A stretch of DNA of 54,882 nucleotides from an uncultured Mycoplasmatota bacterium (lineage in GTDB: Bacteria > Bacillota_I > Bacilli_A > RF39 > UBA660): assembly GCA_947576095.1 (NCBI GenBank), contig CANPPW010000004.1, positions 1 to 54,882 of the forward strand. Direction: 5' to 3'. Under the pieces are notes generated by a model. The model was not told the origin of the DNA and ran no database searches. It was given only the letters and a program-made list of their open reading frames with translations. Below, one piece after another: positions 41,621 through 51,452 of this stretch. The stretch's first letter is position 1; each line of letters begins with the position of its first letter. The position numbers were made by a program, and so were the translations under genes.

Positions 41621-41649
41621 ATTGTATCATATACTATCTTATCAGGCAA
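41621..41649 (-). promoter_or_regulatory. Promoter of the T-box dut-metG operon
   Basis: Minus-strand TTGCCT, 17 bases, TACAAT. The -35 box overlaps the last codons and TGA stop of spoVT. Confidence 0.65.
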
Positions 41650-42169
41650 GTTGTTTTTCTAAAAATGCAGAAATGATATTTGCAACACTTCCTTCTATAT
41701 CCCCTACAGCATTTTCTTTATCAAAAATAATAACCATGCCAACTGCATCACCATTTACTATAATTGTATTTAAAACATATGTCATTTCTTCTTCTTTATC
41801 ACAGATTTGTAAAGGTTTAAAATGTTTTTCTATTTTTTTCTCTCTCCTTCGAATAGACTCAATAATATCATTACCTAATACTTTCATAGCATATTGTTTT
41901 TTATCTTTTCCCGCAACCGCTAAAACTTTATCAGTGTCTGTAATCATGATATTCCTTTTAATATCTGTATAAATAGATTCTACTAAAACGCTTGCAAAAT
42001 CTTTGATTCCAATCATAGCAGAATGTTTTTTCAAAATAATTTTTTCATCTTCCCCAATATAAATTTCTAAATTATCACCTTCACGAATTCGTAAATTTGT
42101 CCGAATTTCTTTTGGAATTACTATTCTTCCTAATTCATCAATTCTTCTTATTACACCTGTTGCTTTCAT
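41642..42169 (-). CDS. spoVT: Stage V sporulation regulator SpoVT
   Basis: This 175-residue transcription factor has an AbrB-type N-terminal DNA-binding domain (K-A-T-G-V-I-R-R-I-D-E-L-G-R-I-V-I-P-K-E-I-R) and a C-terminal GAF-like domain. This is the SpoVT architecture and length. SpoVT tunes late forespore gene expression. In Bacillus spoVT follows mfd. Here mfd is nearby, with a plus-strand pyrophosphatase gene between them. Confidence 0.95.
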   Translation of the reverse strand: MKATGVIRRIDELGRIVIPKEIRTNLRIREGDNLEIYIGEDEKIILKKHSAMIGIKDFASVLVESIYTDIKRNIMITDTDKVLAVAGKDKKQYAMKVLGNDIIESIRRREKKIEKHFKPLQICDKEEEMTYVLNTIIVNGDAVGMVIIFDKENAVGDIEGSVANIISAFLEKQLA

Positions 42170-42278
42170 ATATTCCTCCTTATTATCTAGTTTGATATCT
42201 TTTAAAATTTTTATTCAAAATTTAATTTCTATAGAGGGAAAATCATGTTATAATATTAAGGCAAACAAGGAGGAATAT

Positions 42279-43898
42279 ATGGAAAAAGTGCTTATTTTTG
42301 GACATAAAAAACCGGATACCGATAGTGTATGTTCAGCAATCTCATTGGCTTATTTAAAAAACAAATTAGGAATAAATGCAGAAGCCCGTATTTTGGGAGA
42401 TATGAATAAAGAAACTAAATTTGTTCTAGATTATTTTAAAGTAAACAAACCAGCCTATTTAAATGATGTTAAATTACAAATTAAAGATGTGAACTATTTA
42501 AAAAATTATTATAATTATGAAAAAGATTCGATTCATAAAGGATATATGACTATGACTAAACATGGGATTAGTACAACACTGGTAGTTGATGAAAATAAAA
42601 AATTCAAAGGAATCGTAGGTATGAAGGATATTGCAAAAGATCAAATATCTGGTAAAATCAATGTACTAGACACTTCCTATGATAATATATTAAAAGTAAT
42701 AGAAGGAGAAGAAGTGCTACGTTTTGATGAAGAAATCAATGGAAATATTATGTCAGCTTCTTACAAAAGTACTAGAATTATTGAAAGTGTAGAAATGGAT
42801 ACAGATACAATTTTAATTATAGGAGATAGACATAGTGTAATTGAATATGCCTTAAGTAAAAAAGTTAAATTAATTATTCTAACAGGAAATTCTATTATAA
42901 AAGATGAACATCTTCAGATTGCGAAGGAACAAAAAATCAATATTATTCGAACTGCATTTGATACCTTTAAAGTCAATAAGGTCATTAATCTATGTAACTA
43001 TATTTATAATATCATTCGTAATACTAGTATTACATGTATGAATGAAAATGAATATGTAACAGACTTTATCGACCATGCAAACCGAACAAAATTCAGTTAT
43101 TATCCTGTTGTAGGCAAAAATAATATTTGTAAAGGAATTTTAAGACTTTCTGATTTAGGTGAAAAAGAAAGAAAAAAAGTCATTTTAGTAGATCATAACT
43201 CTTATGATCAAAGTGTAGATGGACTTGATGAAGCAGATATTATAGAAATTATTGATCATCATAATATTGGAACAGTAGGAACTAAAACACCTATTAATTT
43301 TAGAAATATGCCAGTTGGAAGTTCTTGTTCAATTGTTTATATGCTTTATAAAGAAAACCATATAGAAATACCTAAAAATATAGCAGGACTTTTATTATCT
43401 GGAATTCTATCTGATACATTAATATTAAAATCACCTACTACAACGGAAATAGATAAATCTATCGCCATGGAACTTTCTAATCTGATTGATGTAGATTATG
43501 AAAAATATGGAATGGAAATGTACCAGGCAGGGACTTCTCTTAAAGGAAGATCAAAAGAAGATATTACATATACAGATTTTAAAATATATCCTGTTGATGA
43601 AAGAAAAATGGGAATTGGTCAAATATTTACTGTAAATATTAATGAAATTTTGGATGAAAAAGAAGAATATATAAAAATCCTAGAAAATATTGCTGAAAAT
43701 AATAATTATGTTCTTTGTATATTAGTCATAACAGATATTATTAAAAATGGTTCTTATATCTTATATACAGAAAAAGCAAAACATAACTTAGAAAACGCAT
43801 TTCGTATTGATCATTTAACACAAGGACATTATATGCAAGATGTGGTATCTAGAAAAAAACAAGTATTACCTAATATTATTGATGTTTTAACCAATTAA
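42279..43898 (+). CDS. ppaC: Manganese-dependent inorganic pyrophosphatase with CBS-DRTGG insert
   Basis: The start is the ATG at 42279, behind AAGGAGG; an apparent 29-codon extension lacks such a site and overlaps the promoter. The 539-residue protein has the family II pyrophosphatase DHH core (G-H-K-K-P-D-T-D-S, V-D-H, I-D-H-H-N, G-S-S-C-S) and the C-terminal DHHA2 domain with R-S-K. A central CBS-DRTGG-CBS regulatory module (about 70-310) binds adenine nucleotides in relatives. It hydrolyses PPi. It is a lone plus-strand gene, divergent from spoVT; both starts have the same AAGGAGGAATATATG context. Confidence 0.93.
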   Translation: MEKVLIFGHKKPDTDSVCSAISLAYLKNKLGINAEARILGDMNKETKFVLDYFKVNKPAYLNDVKLQIKDVNYLKNYYNYEKDSIHKGYMTMTKHGISTTLVVDENKKFKGIVGMKDIAKDQISGKINVLDTSYDNILKVIEGEEVLRFDEEINGNIMSASYKSTRIIESVEMDTDTILIIGDRHSVIEYALSKKVKLIILTGNSIIKDEHLQIAKEQKINIIRTAFDTFKVNKVINLCNYIYNIIRNTSITCMNENEYVTDFIDHANRTKFSYYPVVGKNNICKGILRLSDLGEKERKKVILVDHNSYDQSVDGLDEADIIEIIDHHNIGTVGTKTPINFRNMPVGSSCSIVYMLYKENHIEIPKNIAGLLLSGILSDTLILKSPTTTEIDKSIAMELSNLIDVDYEKYGMEMYQAGTSLKGRSKEDITYTDFKIYPVDERKMGIGQIFTVNINEILDEKEEYIKILENIAENNNYVLCILVITDIIKNGSYILYTEKAKHNLENAFRIDHLTQGHYMQDVVSRKKQVLPNIIDVLTN

Positions 43899-43899
43899 A

Positions 43900-43939
43900 A
43901 AAAGACAAATTAAGATAAAAATTGATTTGTCTTTTTTTT
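43900..43939 (+). terminator. Terminator of ppaC
   Basis: AAAAGACAAAT/ATTTGTCTTTT stem, 14-base loop, eight T, beginning one base after the stop codon. Confidence 0.9.
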
Positions 43940-43997
43940 CGAATATATGTATTTTTATAAAATGATATAGTATTTAAAATTTATTTCAATACTGAAT

Positions 43998-44036
43998 AAA
44001 AAAGTAATATATTCACTTTAAATATACTACTTTTAA
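43998..44036 (-). terminator. Terminator of mfd
   Basis: Minus-strand AAAAGTA-TATATT / AATATA-TACTTTT interrupted stem with a TTATT tail, directly after the mfd stop codon. Confidence 0.7.
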
Positions 44037-44038
44037 AA

Positions 44039-47000
44039 TTATTTTGTTAAACAATTTTTAATAATATCTAAAAGTTCAATTAAATAATAAATAAAATGTT
44101 TATCTAGTTTTACAATATCTAAAATAATAATTAATTTATTTCCACGCATTGAAAATCGAAACATACGAGTTAAAGTCGATGCCTCAACAAATAATTTTTG
44201 ACCATCTAATTGATCAGTAATTTCCTTAGGCAAAATCAATTCAATAGAATTTTTTGTTTGTTTTATATTTTCAATATGTAACTTTTTCGCTAATTTTTCA
44301 AACCATTCCTCATACATGTAAACCAACATTTGTTCATTGATCTTACCAAAACGATCTTCTAATTCTCCTTTAATATCATTGAGTTTTTCTCTAGAATCAA
44401 TTTCATTAATTTTCTTATGAATCTCTATTTTTAAAGATTCATCTGATACATATTGATTATCAATACTTGTCTCTACTTCTAATAGTGATTGTTCATCTTG
44501 AGGTTCTGTCACCACTTTATTTCCCTTTAATCGTTCTACTTCTTCATTTAACATATTTAAAAACATCTCTACACCCACAGAATCAACAAATCCTGCCTGT
44601 TCACTTCCTAAAATATCCCCTGCACCACGAATCGAAAGATCTCGAACTGCTATCGCAAATCCACTTCCCAGTTCCGTAAATTCTTTAATCACTTTCAGCC
44701 TCTTTAAAGCCACCTCAGATAAAATTTTTCTTTTATCATACATTAAATAACAATAAGCAATTTTATTGGTACGACCTACTCTTCCTCTAATTTGATATAA
44801 CTGTGATAATCCAAAGCGATCTGCATCCATAATGAGTAATGTGTTTACATTAGCAATATCAATTCCCGTTTCAATAATCGTCGTACAAACCAAAATATCA
44901 TACTGATGATTCATAAAAGATTCCATTACATTTTCTAATTCATGTTTACCCATTTGACCATGTGCATAAATAATCCTTGCATCTTTTACTAAGTTTTGGA
45001 TTCTTCTAACTTCACTTTCTAGTTGATCAACATGATTATATAAAATAAATACTTGCCCTCCCCTTGATAATTCTTTATAAAGAGCATCTTTTATAATCTG
45101 ATCATTTTCCGCTAAAACATAAGTTTGAACTGGATACCTTTGAGCTGGAGGTGTTTGCAATAAAGATAAACTTCTAAATCCTGACATAGACATTTGCAAT
45201 GTTCTTGGAATAGGAGTAGCAGATAGGGTTAAAACATCTATATTATGTCTATACTGTTTAAACTTTTCCTTATGTTTTACCCCAAAACGTTGTTCCTCAT
45301 CTATAACAAGAAGTCCTAAATTCTTAAATACTATATCTTTTCCTAAAAGCTTATGTGTCCCTATGATAATATCTATTTTTCCATCCTTTAATCGATTTAA
45401 TATTTCATGCATTTTATTACCTGTAATAAATCGATTTAAAAGAGCCACTTCTACTCCAAAATGTTCAAATCTATCTAATGCGTTTTGATAATGTTGATTG
45501 GATAAAATTGTTGTTGGACAAAGCATAGCAACTTGTTTTCCTGACATTACAGCTTTAAACATAGCTCGAAAAGCAATTTCGGTTTTTCCGAATCCAACAT
45601 CACCACATACAAGCCTATCCATCGGTTTTTCCTTCTCCATATCTGATTTGATTTCAGCTATAACCTTCAATTGATCCTCTGTAGGTGTATATGGAAATTC
45701 CGATTCAAATTGATATTGCTCTTTGGTATCTTCCAAAAAAGCATATCCTTTTGTTTGCTCTCTCTTTGTATATAAATCAAAAAGATCAGAAGCAATACTT
45801 TCTATTTTCTTCTTAACCCTTATTTTTGTTTTTTGCCAATCACTAGTTCCTAATTTATTTAATTTTGGTGTAAGATTCTCATTAGATGAATATTTATGAA
45901 TCAACTCTATTTTTTCAACTGGAATATATAACTTATCACTTCCAGCATATTCAATCATCAAATAATCCTTTTTTAGTCCATTTTTTAAAAGGGTTTTTAT
46001 TCCAGCGTATCTACCAATTCCATGGATACCATGAACAACATAATCCCCTATATTTAATTTATTAATATCCCTAATTTTTGCACCTAATTTAAATTTTGTT
46101 TTATATAATATTTTACTACTTTTCTTATTAAATATTTCCCTTTCAGTAATAATTACATAATTTTCAAGAACAAATCCATATGACATTTTTAAAACAAATA
46201 AATTAATTTTATTTTCTTCTATATGATTTAAATCTGTAAAAATGATATGTTCATTATTTAGTTGTTCAATAATCTTGTTAGCACTATATCTATTTTCTAC
46301 ACAAATACAAACTATTTTATTTTGTTTTAAATAGGAATTCAATCTTTTATTAATAGCCAAAGGATTCTGATCAAAAGGCTCTAGTTCTTTTCCATTATAA
46401 TTAAAAACATTCTCAAAAGAATTAGCATGATCTAAAAAAGATAGATATATAACAGACTCATCAAGTAAATCTTCTAGATTATTCATATATTGTGTATTGC
46501 CATCTAAATTTTCACCTAAACTATATTCATTCATTTCTTCTTTAAGTAATTGATATCCTACTTTAATATCATGAATTTCATTCATAATTATTAAAGGTTT
46601 TTCTAAATATCCAGTGATATTAGAAACATCTGTAAATTTTTTTAAATTTTTTTGTTTCATTTCCTCAAAAGGAATATCTTGATCTACTATAAATTCTGTA
46701 TTAGAAGTGATTATAATTTGTTCTAATTCTTGTTTGGTTAATTGGGAATTAATATCAAAAGTTTTAATAGTATCAATTGTATCACCCCAAAAAGAAATAC
46801 GAATGGGATAGTCCTCATTGACAGGGAACACATCTAATACAAATCCTCTTAAAGCAATTTCTCCTGTTTTATTAACAATACTTTCTTTACTATACCCTAA
46901 TAAAAATAAATCTTTTACTAATTTTGAATAACTATAATCTTCCCCTTGTTTTAAAATAATTTGATGTTTTTGATAAACTTCTAACATAGGAAGAAATCTT

Positions 47001-47326
47001 AAATAGCCCATTAAATTCGTAATTACAATTTGATGTGAATCCACAAGAAGGGTATTTAAAGTTTCTAATCTTTTATATTTTAAATCTGGAGAAATAGCAA
47101 GTGCTTCACTTGTTAAAAAATCATCCATTGGAAAAAGTAAGATTTGATCTGTATAATTTGCAAGTATTTGATAAAAATGATTCGCTTCATAAAGGGAATT
47201 CGTAACCAATAGTATACTGCTTTCTGATAGGAATTTTTTATAAATATAAAGGCATTTCATTTCATCAGTTAGTCCTGCTACAAAAGTTTCCTTATTTTCA
47301 TTCAATAAATGCAAAAATGGATTCAT
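44039..47326 (-). CDS. mfd: Transcription-repair coupling factor
   Basis: This 1095-residue protein has an N-terminal UvrB-like region, an RNA polymerase-interaction domain (starting near G-D-Y-V-V-H-G-I-H-G-I-G-R-Y), and a RecG-like translocase. The translocase has Walker A G-D-V-G-F-G-K581-T-E and D-E-E-Q-R-F-G. A C-terminal autoinhibitory domain follows. Mfd removes stalled RNA polymerase and recruits UvrA. It is slightly shorter than Bacillus Mfd (~1177). A GAGGAGG site precedes the ATG. Confidence 0.97.
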   Translation of the reverse strand: MNPFLHLLNENKETFVAGLTDEMKCLYIYKKFLSESSILLVTNSLYEANHFYQILANYTDQILLFPMDDFLTSEALAISPDLKYKRLETLNTLLVDSHQIVITNLMGYLRFLPMLEVYQKHQIILKQGEDYSYSKLVKDLFLLGYSKESIVNKTGEIALRGFVLDVFPVNEDYPIRISFWGDTIDTIKTFDINSQLTKQELEQIIITSNTEFIVDQDIPFEEMKQKNLKKFTDVSNITGYLEKPLIIMNEIHDIKVGYQLLKEEMNEYSLGENLDGNTQYMNNLEDLLDESVIYLSFLDHANSFENVFNYNGKELEPFDQNPLAINKRLNSYLKQNKIVCICVENRYSANKIIEQLNNEHIIFTDLNHIEENKINLFVLKMSYGFVLENYVIITEREIFNKKSSKILYKTKFKLGAKIRDINKLNIGDYVVHGIHGIGRYAGIKTLLKNGLKKDYLMIEYAGSDKLYIPVEKIELIHKYSSNENLTPKLNKLGTSDWQKTKIRVKKKIESIASDLFDLYTKREQTKGYAFLEDTKEQYQFESEFPYTPTEDQLKVIAEIKSDMEKEKPMDRLVCGDVGFGKTEIAFRAMFKAVMSGKQVAMLCPTTILSNQHYQNALDRFEHFGVEVALLNRFITGNKMHEILNRLKDGKIDIIIGTHKLLGKDIVFKNLGLLVIDEEQRFGVKHKEKFKQYRHNIDVLTLSATPIPRTLQMSMSGFRSLSLLQTPPAQRYPVQTYVLAENDQIIKDALYKELSRGGQVFILYNHVDQLESEVRRIQNLVKDARIIYAHGQMGKHELENVMESFMNHQYDILVCTTIIETGIDIANVNTLLIMDADRFGLSQLYQIRGRVGRTNKIAYCYLMYDKRKILSEVALKRLKVIKEFTELGSGFAIAVRDLSIRGAGDILGSEQAGFVDSVGVEMFLNMLNEEVERLKGNKVVTEPQDEQSLLEVETSIDNQYVSDESLKIEIHKKINEIDSREKLNDIKGELEDRFGKINEQMLVYMYEEWFEKLAKKLHIENIKQTKNSIELILPKEITDQLDGQKLFVEASTLTRMFRFSMRGNKLIIILDIVKLDKHFIYYLIELLDIIKNCLTK

Positions 47327-47365
47327 TTTCCTTCCTCCTCACATAGAAAAGGATACATTTGTACC

Positions 47366-47926
47366 CTACCTTCTATTATATTTATTCATCAAAAAATCAA
47401 AAGATTTATCCATATAATCTTTAAAAAGATTGGGAATAATATCTAAAATTTGATCAATTATTTTTTTATCATCTATAGACAATGAACTCAACACATAATT
47501 CTTCGTATCTATATTTTTATCATTCGAAATACCAATTTTTAATCTTTTATAATTTTTTGTTTTTAAATGCAATTCAATATTTTTTAATCCATTATGTCCA
47601 CCAGAAGAACCACTTATTTTCAATTTTATTTTACCTATATTTAAATCTAAATCATCATGAATAATAAAAATATCATCTATATCAATTTTATAAAATCTAA
47701 CAAAAGAAGCAATCACTTCACCTGATAAATTGATATATTTTTGAGGTTTCAATACAATTATTTTCTCACCATTATATACTGTTTGAAAATAAATTCCACC
47801 AAATTTTTCTTTATTAAAAGTTTCATTCAAATAAGTGGCCAGTCTATCAACTGCCATAAAACCAATATTATGCCTTGTTTGTTCATACTCTTTCCCTTTA
47901 TTTCCAAGACCTACAATTAACTTCAT
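47366..47926 (-). CDS. pth: Peptidyl-tRNA hydrolase
   Basis: This 186-residue enzyme has V-G-L-G-N-K-G-K-E-Y-E-Q-T-R-H-N-I-G-F (catalytic His), P-Q-K-Y-I-N-L-S-G, H-D-D-L-D and G-S-S-G-G-H-N-G-L-K-N. It frees tRNA from drop-off peptidyl-tRNAs. It starts 1 base after the rsmI stop region and lies upstream of mfd, the usual order. Confidence 0.96.
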   Translation of the reverse strand: MKLIVGLGNKGKEYEQTRHNIGFMAVDRLATYLNETFNKEKFGGIYFQTVYNGEKIIVLKPQKYINLSGEVIASFVRFYKIDIDDIFIIHDDLDLNIGKIKLKISGSSGGHNGLKNIELHLKTKNYKRLKIGISNDKNIDTKNYVLSSLSIDDKKIIDQILDIIPNLFKDYMDKSFDFLMNKYNRR

Positions 47927-47927
47927 A

Positions 47928-48770
47928 TTATTCTCCTTTACTATGATAAATATGATAAATCTCCGTTTTAGGTACCTTTCTATCTTTGGCTACCTTTTTG
48001 ATAGCCTCCTTACTATCTAATCCTTCTTTAATGTAAAGATTGACATGTTCTATAATTGTCAAATGATTATAACTTTTACTAGCTGTATTTCCCTCAACTA
48101 TAATTACAAATTCGCCTTTTGCACCATGTATTTTTTCTTCTATTTCTTGAAGCGTTCCTCTATATATTTCTTCAAACTTTTTTGTTATTTCCCGGGAAAT
48201 ACTAGCACGGCGATTTCCTAAAATTGCTATCATATTTTGTAACGTTTTTTCAATACGATGAGGAGCTTCATAAAAAATAAGAGTTGCTTTTATTTCACAA
48301 AGAGATTCTAACTCTTTTTTTCTTTTGGCTTCTTTATTATTTAAAAAACCATAAAAATAAAATTTCTCAGCACTAATACCAGAAGCAATAAGGGCAGGAA
48401 CAAAAGCGGTTGCTCCTGGCAACGCAATCACGTGAAAATGATGATCAATTGCTGCTTTGACAAGTATACTTCCTGGATCACTAATAACAGGAGTTCCTCT
48501 ATCTGTAACAATTCCTACATTCATTCCCTGTTTTAAAAATTCTAATAATTTTGCCTGATTCAGCTCTTCATTAAATTTATGACTTGCAATACATCTTTTT
48601 TTTATACCTAAAAAATGCAAAAGTTCAGAAGTAACTCTTGTATCTTCTGAAAATAGGACATCTACTTCTTTTAATATTTGAACAGCACGTATAGTTATAT
48701 CTTGCATATTCCCAATTGGTGTTGGAATTAAATAAAGGGCATTTTCTCCATTATAACTTTTCTGATTCAT
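47928..48770 (-). CDS. rsmI: 16S rRNA C1402 2'-O-methyltransferase RsmI
   Basis: This 280-residue tetrapyrrole-methylase-fold enzyme has L-I-P-T-P-I-G-N-M-x-D-I-T-x-R-A, S-E-D-T-R, the SAM loop (D-R-G-T-P-V-I-S-D-P-G) and G-E-F-V-I-I-V-E-G. The loop usually reads D-A-G-T-P; here Arg replaces Ala. It modifies the ribosomal P site. It follows the trmN6-like gene as in Bacillus (yabB-yazA-yabC), but yazA is missing. Confidence 0.95.
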   Translation of the reverse strand: MNQKSYNGENALYLIPTPIGNMQDITIRAVQILKEVDVLFSEDTRVTSELLHFLGIKKRCIASHKFNEELNQAKLLEFLKQGMNVGIVTDRGTPVISDPGSILVKAAIDHHFHVIALPGATAFVPALIASGISAEKFYFYGFLNNKEAKRKKELESLCEIKATLIFYEAPHRIEKTLQNMIAILGNRRASISREITKKFEEIYRGTLQEIEEKIHGAKGEFVIIVEGNTASKSYNHLTIIEHVNLYIKEGLDSKEAIKKVAKDRKVPKTEIYHIYHSKGE

Positions 48771-48783
48771 CTTTATCTCCTCC

Positions 48784-49500
48784 TCAAAAATAGGCCATTA
48801 TTTCCTTAGTATATTCACCTTTTTCATCATACACATAAATAGGATCCATAATTTTAAGGCCTGGTCTTCCATTTTTACTACCTTCTATTAAAAGAATATT
48901 AGCCTCTTTCCCTTTATAAGGATATACAAATTGTATTTTTTTAGGTTCTATATGATTTTTTTTCATACATTCAATAATTGAAATAAGTCTATCAGGCCTA
49001 TGTACCAAAGATAGAAATCCATTATTTTTTAATATTTTTCGAGAAATCTTACAAAGATCATCTAATGTGAGAGATAATTCATGTCTAGCTATACTTTTCT
49101 CCTTAGATGCATTTAAATAAGAATCACTTTGTACTGAAAAAAAGGGAGGATTGCAAATAATTAAATCATAAGTATCACTTTCTATCTGTCTATACCATAA
49201 ACGAACGTCCTCACATATTATAGATATCTGTGAATCAAGTCCATTTTTCTGAATGGATTTTTTTGCGAGATTTGCACTTTCTTTTTGAATTTCAATCCCA
49301 GTGATATTAGCTTTAGTTTTAGTACTTAATAATAAAGGAATGGGAGCATTTCCTGTTCCAATATCTAGAATTTTTTTTTGTCTATATTTCAATGTGGCAA
49401 ATGATGCCAATAAAACAGAATCTAAAGAAAATTTAAATCCTGTTTTACTTTGATAAATTTTTAAATTTTTATAATTTAATAATTGATTGAGTTCTTCCAT
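48784..49500 (-). CDS. tRNA A37 N6-methyltransferase-like protein (TrmN6/YabB)
   Basis: This 238-residue class I SAM methyltransferase has D-I-G-T-G-N-A-P-I-P-L-L (motif I) and the N6-adenine motif I-I-C-N-P-P-F-F. Homologs methylate A37 of valine tRNA. Its start codon shares a base with the ricT stop, so the genes are coupled, as yaaT-yabA-yabB in Bacillus without yabA. Confidence 0.9.
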   Translation of the reverse strand: MEELNQLLNYKNLKIYQSKTGFKFSLDSVLLASFATLKYRQKKILDIGTGNAPIPLLLSTKTKANITGIEIQKESANLAKKSIQKNGLDSQISIICEDVRLWYRQIESDTYDLIICNPPFFSVQSDSYLNASKEKSIARHELSLTLDDLCKISRKILKNNGFLSLVHRPDRLISIIECMKKNHIEPKKIQFVYPYKGKEANILLIEGSKNGRPGLKIMDPIYVYDEKGEYTKEIMAYF

Positions 49501-50279
49501 TAATCCTTAATTACCTCTATGATACCATAGTCTTTTACTTCTACTAGATATTTTCTATTTAATATATCTACAAATGTCACTTTTCCTTTTCCCTTTTCTG
49601 TATCTATAATTTGCCCTATTTGAGGAAGATTTTTTTTACAACACTTATAACAGTCATCCTCATATTTCAAACAACACATAAGTCTTCCACAAACACCATT
49701 TATTTTATTGGGATTTAAAGAGATATTTTGATTTTTAGCCATTGAAATAGAAACAGAATCAAAATTTTTTAAAAATCTAGCACAACACATAGATCTTCCA
49801 CATAATCCAATCCCCCCTACTTCTTTAGCTTTATCACGAATTCCAATTTGCCTAAGTTCAATTCTTGTTTTGTAAATGGCTGCAAGATCTTTAGCAAGAT
49901 CTCTGAAGTCAATTCTATTATCTGCAACAAAGCGAAATATAAGTTGATTTCTATCAAATGTATAAAATGCATCTACAATTTGCATATTTAAATTTCTTTC
50001 TTCAACAATTTTTTTACATGTTATGAAAGCATTTTTAGCATCCTTAACATTTTTTAAATGTGTTTTAAAATCATTTTTTGTGGAAATTCGAATAATTTTA
50101 TAATATTTCTTACTATTTATCTCATCTATTTTTTTTATATCTGTAACAACTTTACCAAACTGCAAACCTCTATCTGTATCAACAATAACAGTAATATTCT
50201 TTTTCAGTCTAAGTTTATCTACTAAACAGTATGAAATTTTACCATTCTCTTTAAAGGTTACTCCTACTATTTTCTGCAT
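49500..50279 (-). CDS. ricT: PSP1-domain protein RicT (YaaT)
   Basis: This 259-residue protein has a PSP1 domain with a rich cysteine set, G-L-C-G-R-S-M-C-C-A-R and G-V-C-G-R-L-M-C-C-L-K, then D-C-Y-K-C-C. In Bacillus RicT joins RicA and RicF in an Fe-S complex that promotes RNase Y-mediated mRNA maturation and sporulation. It overlaps holB by 13 bases, the conserved holB-yaaT pair. Confidence 0.93.
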   Translation of the reverse strand: MQKIVGVTFKENGKISYCLVDKLRLKKNITVIVDTDRGLQFGKVVTDIKKIDEINSKKYYKIIRISTKNDFKTHLKNVKDAKNAFITCKKIVEERNLNMQIVDAFYTFDRNQLIFRFVADNRIDFRDLAKDLAAIYKTRIELRQIGIRDKAKEVGGIGLCGRSMCCARFLKNFDSVSISMAKNQNISLNPNKINGVCGRLMCCLKYEDDCYKCCKKNLPQIGQIIDTEKGKGKVTFVDILNRKYLVEVKDYGIIEVIKD

Positions 50280-51202
50280 ATTTTCACTTCTTTCATTTTA
50301 CAAATCAAATGATCTAAAACCAAGTTCATATTCAAATTCATCATAACTGATTCCTTTGCTTCCATTATTAAACCTATTTTATCACATAATTGAATTAAAT
50401 CATTATCATATGCAATATTAGTAATTATTTCACTATAATCTCTAAATATTTCTATAAAACGATCACATTTTATTTCAATTATATCTTTATAGAAATATAA
50501 CAATATATCGAAAGCGATTAACATATCCTCTTTTTTAGGAAATATATCTAACCATAGATTATTCTCATATAATATAGTAGCTTGTCCGTTTTTTTCCAAA
50601 AAGATTGCAAAGTTTACAATTGCATCTACTTTGTCCTTATCAATAGATATTCCAATAATAAAGTGTGAAAGATTAGCTACTGTATCATTGGACTCATATT
50701 TTCTCACATTTTTTAAAGATATAATTTGGCATCTAGAAACAATTGTAGGCAAAACTTGATAAAGATTATCTACAATTAGTAAAGCAATAATATTTTCTTC
50801 AGGTTCTTCTAAAAATTTTAAGATTGCATTAGCTGATGATTCATTTAAACGATCAGCATTCTCAATTATGTATATTTTTTTATTACTTTCAAGTGGTTTC
50901 TTTCCAAAATCATCTTGAAGTTCTTCCATTTGTGATTTTTTAATCCACATTCCATCTGAACGAATCCATTTCAAATCCAAAATATTTTCTGCCGTTTTGC
51001 TACAAATAGGACAAAATTTATCAGGCTTTTGAGTATGATGATTTGGACAAAGAAAATATCTAGCAATAGATAAAACAAAATCATATTTTCTTTCATATTC
51101 TTTAGCTTCTATTAAATAGGCATGTGAACATCTATTTTTTAAAATTGCATTTTTAATAATTTGACAAGCAATGGGCTGCTCTTTTATATAATTATCTAAC
51201 AT
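50267..51202 (-). CDS. holB: DNA polymerase III delta' subunit
   Basis: This protein of 311 residues from the ATG at 51200-51202 begins Q-P-I-A-C-Q-I-I-K-N-A-I-L-K-N-R-C-S-H-A-Y-L. It has a zinc cluster (C-P-N-H-H … C-P-I-C), the D-R-L-N-E-S-S-A-N-A-I-L-K-F-L-E-E-P-E-E box and S-R-C-Q. The Walker A lysine is absent, as normal for delta'. It works in the clamp loader with DnaX. The AGGAGG site sits 12 bases from this ATG and 4 bases from an out-of-frame ATG that opens a four-codon minigene. Confidence 0.93.
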   Translation of the reverse strand: MLDNYIKEQPIACQIIKNAILKNRCSHAYLIEAKEYERKYDFVLSIARYFLCPNHHTQKPDKFCPICSKTAENILDLKWIRSDGMWIKKSQMEELQDDFGKKPLESNKKIYIIENADRLNESSANAILKFLEEPEENIIALLIVDNLYQVLPTIVSRCQIISLKNVRKYESNDTVANLSHFIIGISIDKDKVDAIVNFAIFLEKNGQATILYENNLWLDIFPKKEDMLIAFDILLYFYKDIIEIKCDRFIEIFRDYSEIITNIAYDNDLIQLCDKIGLIMEAKESVMMNLNMNLVLDHLICKMKEVKICRK

Positions 51203-51224
51203 AAAATCATACAACCTCCTGTTT

Positions 51225-51413
51225 TTAATAAATAACTAGTAAAATAATCATAAGTCCTATTAATGCTGGAAGACCTAAAATAGATAGTAATAAAACAGTA
51301 AAAATATTAATAGGGATAAAAAGATTAAGGGGGGCTGCGATTAAATTATAACCATATAAAAAAAAGGTATTAAAAATTATTTTTTTCAAAAAATCAAATA
51401 TTCTCTTTATCAT
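51225..51413 (-). CDS. bofA: BofA-like pro-sigma-K processing inhibitor
   Basis: This 62-residue membrane protein has the family ending: N-x-x-x-x-x-L-x-I-P-I-N-I-F-T-V-L-L-L-S-I-L-G-L-P-A-L-I-G-L-M. BofA sits in the outer forespore membrane and holds the SpoIVFB protease inactive. It is located after recR, as in Bacillus, which supports the call despite its short length. Whether sigK and spoIVFB exist in this genome is not shown here. Confidence 0.82.
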   Translation of the reverse strand: MIKRIFDFLKKIIFNTFFLYGYNLIAAPLNLFIPINIFTVLLLSILGLPALIGLMIILLVIY

Positions 51414-51452
51414 ATTTCACCTCTATCAAACCATATGATAAAGAAAAATAAC

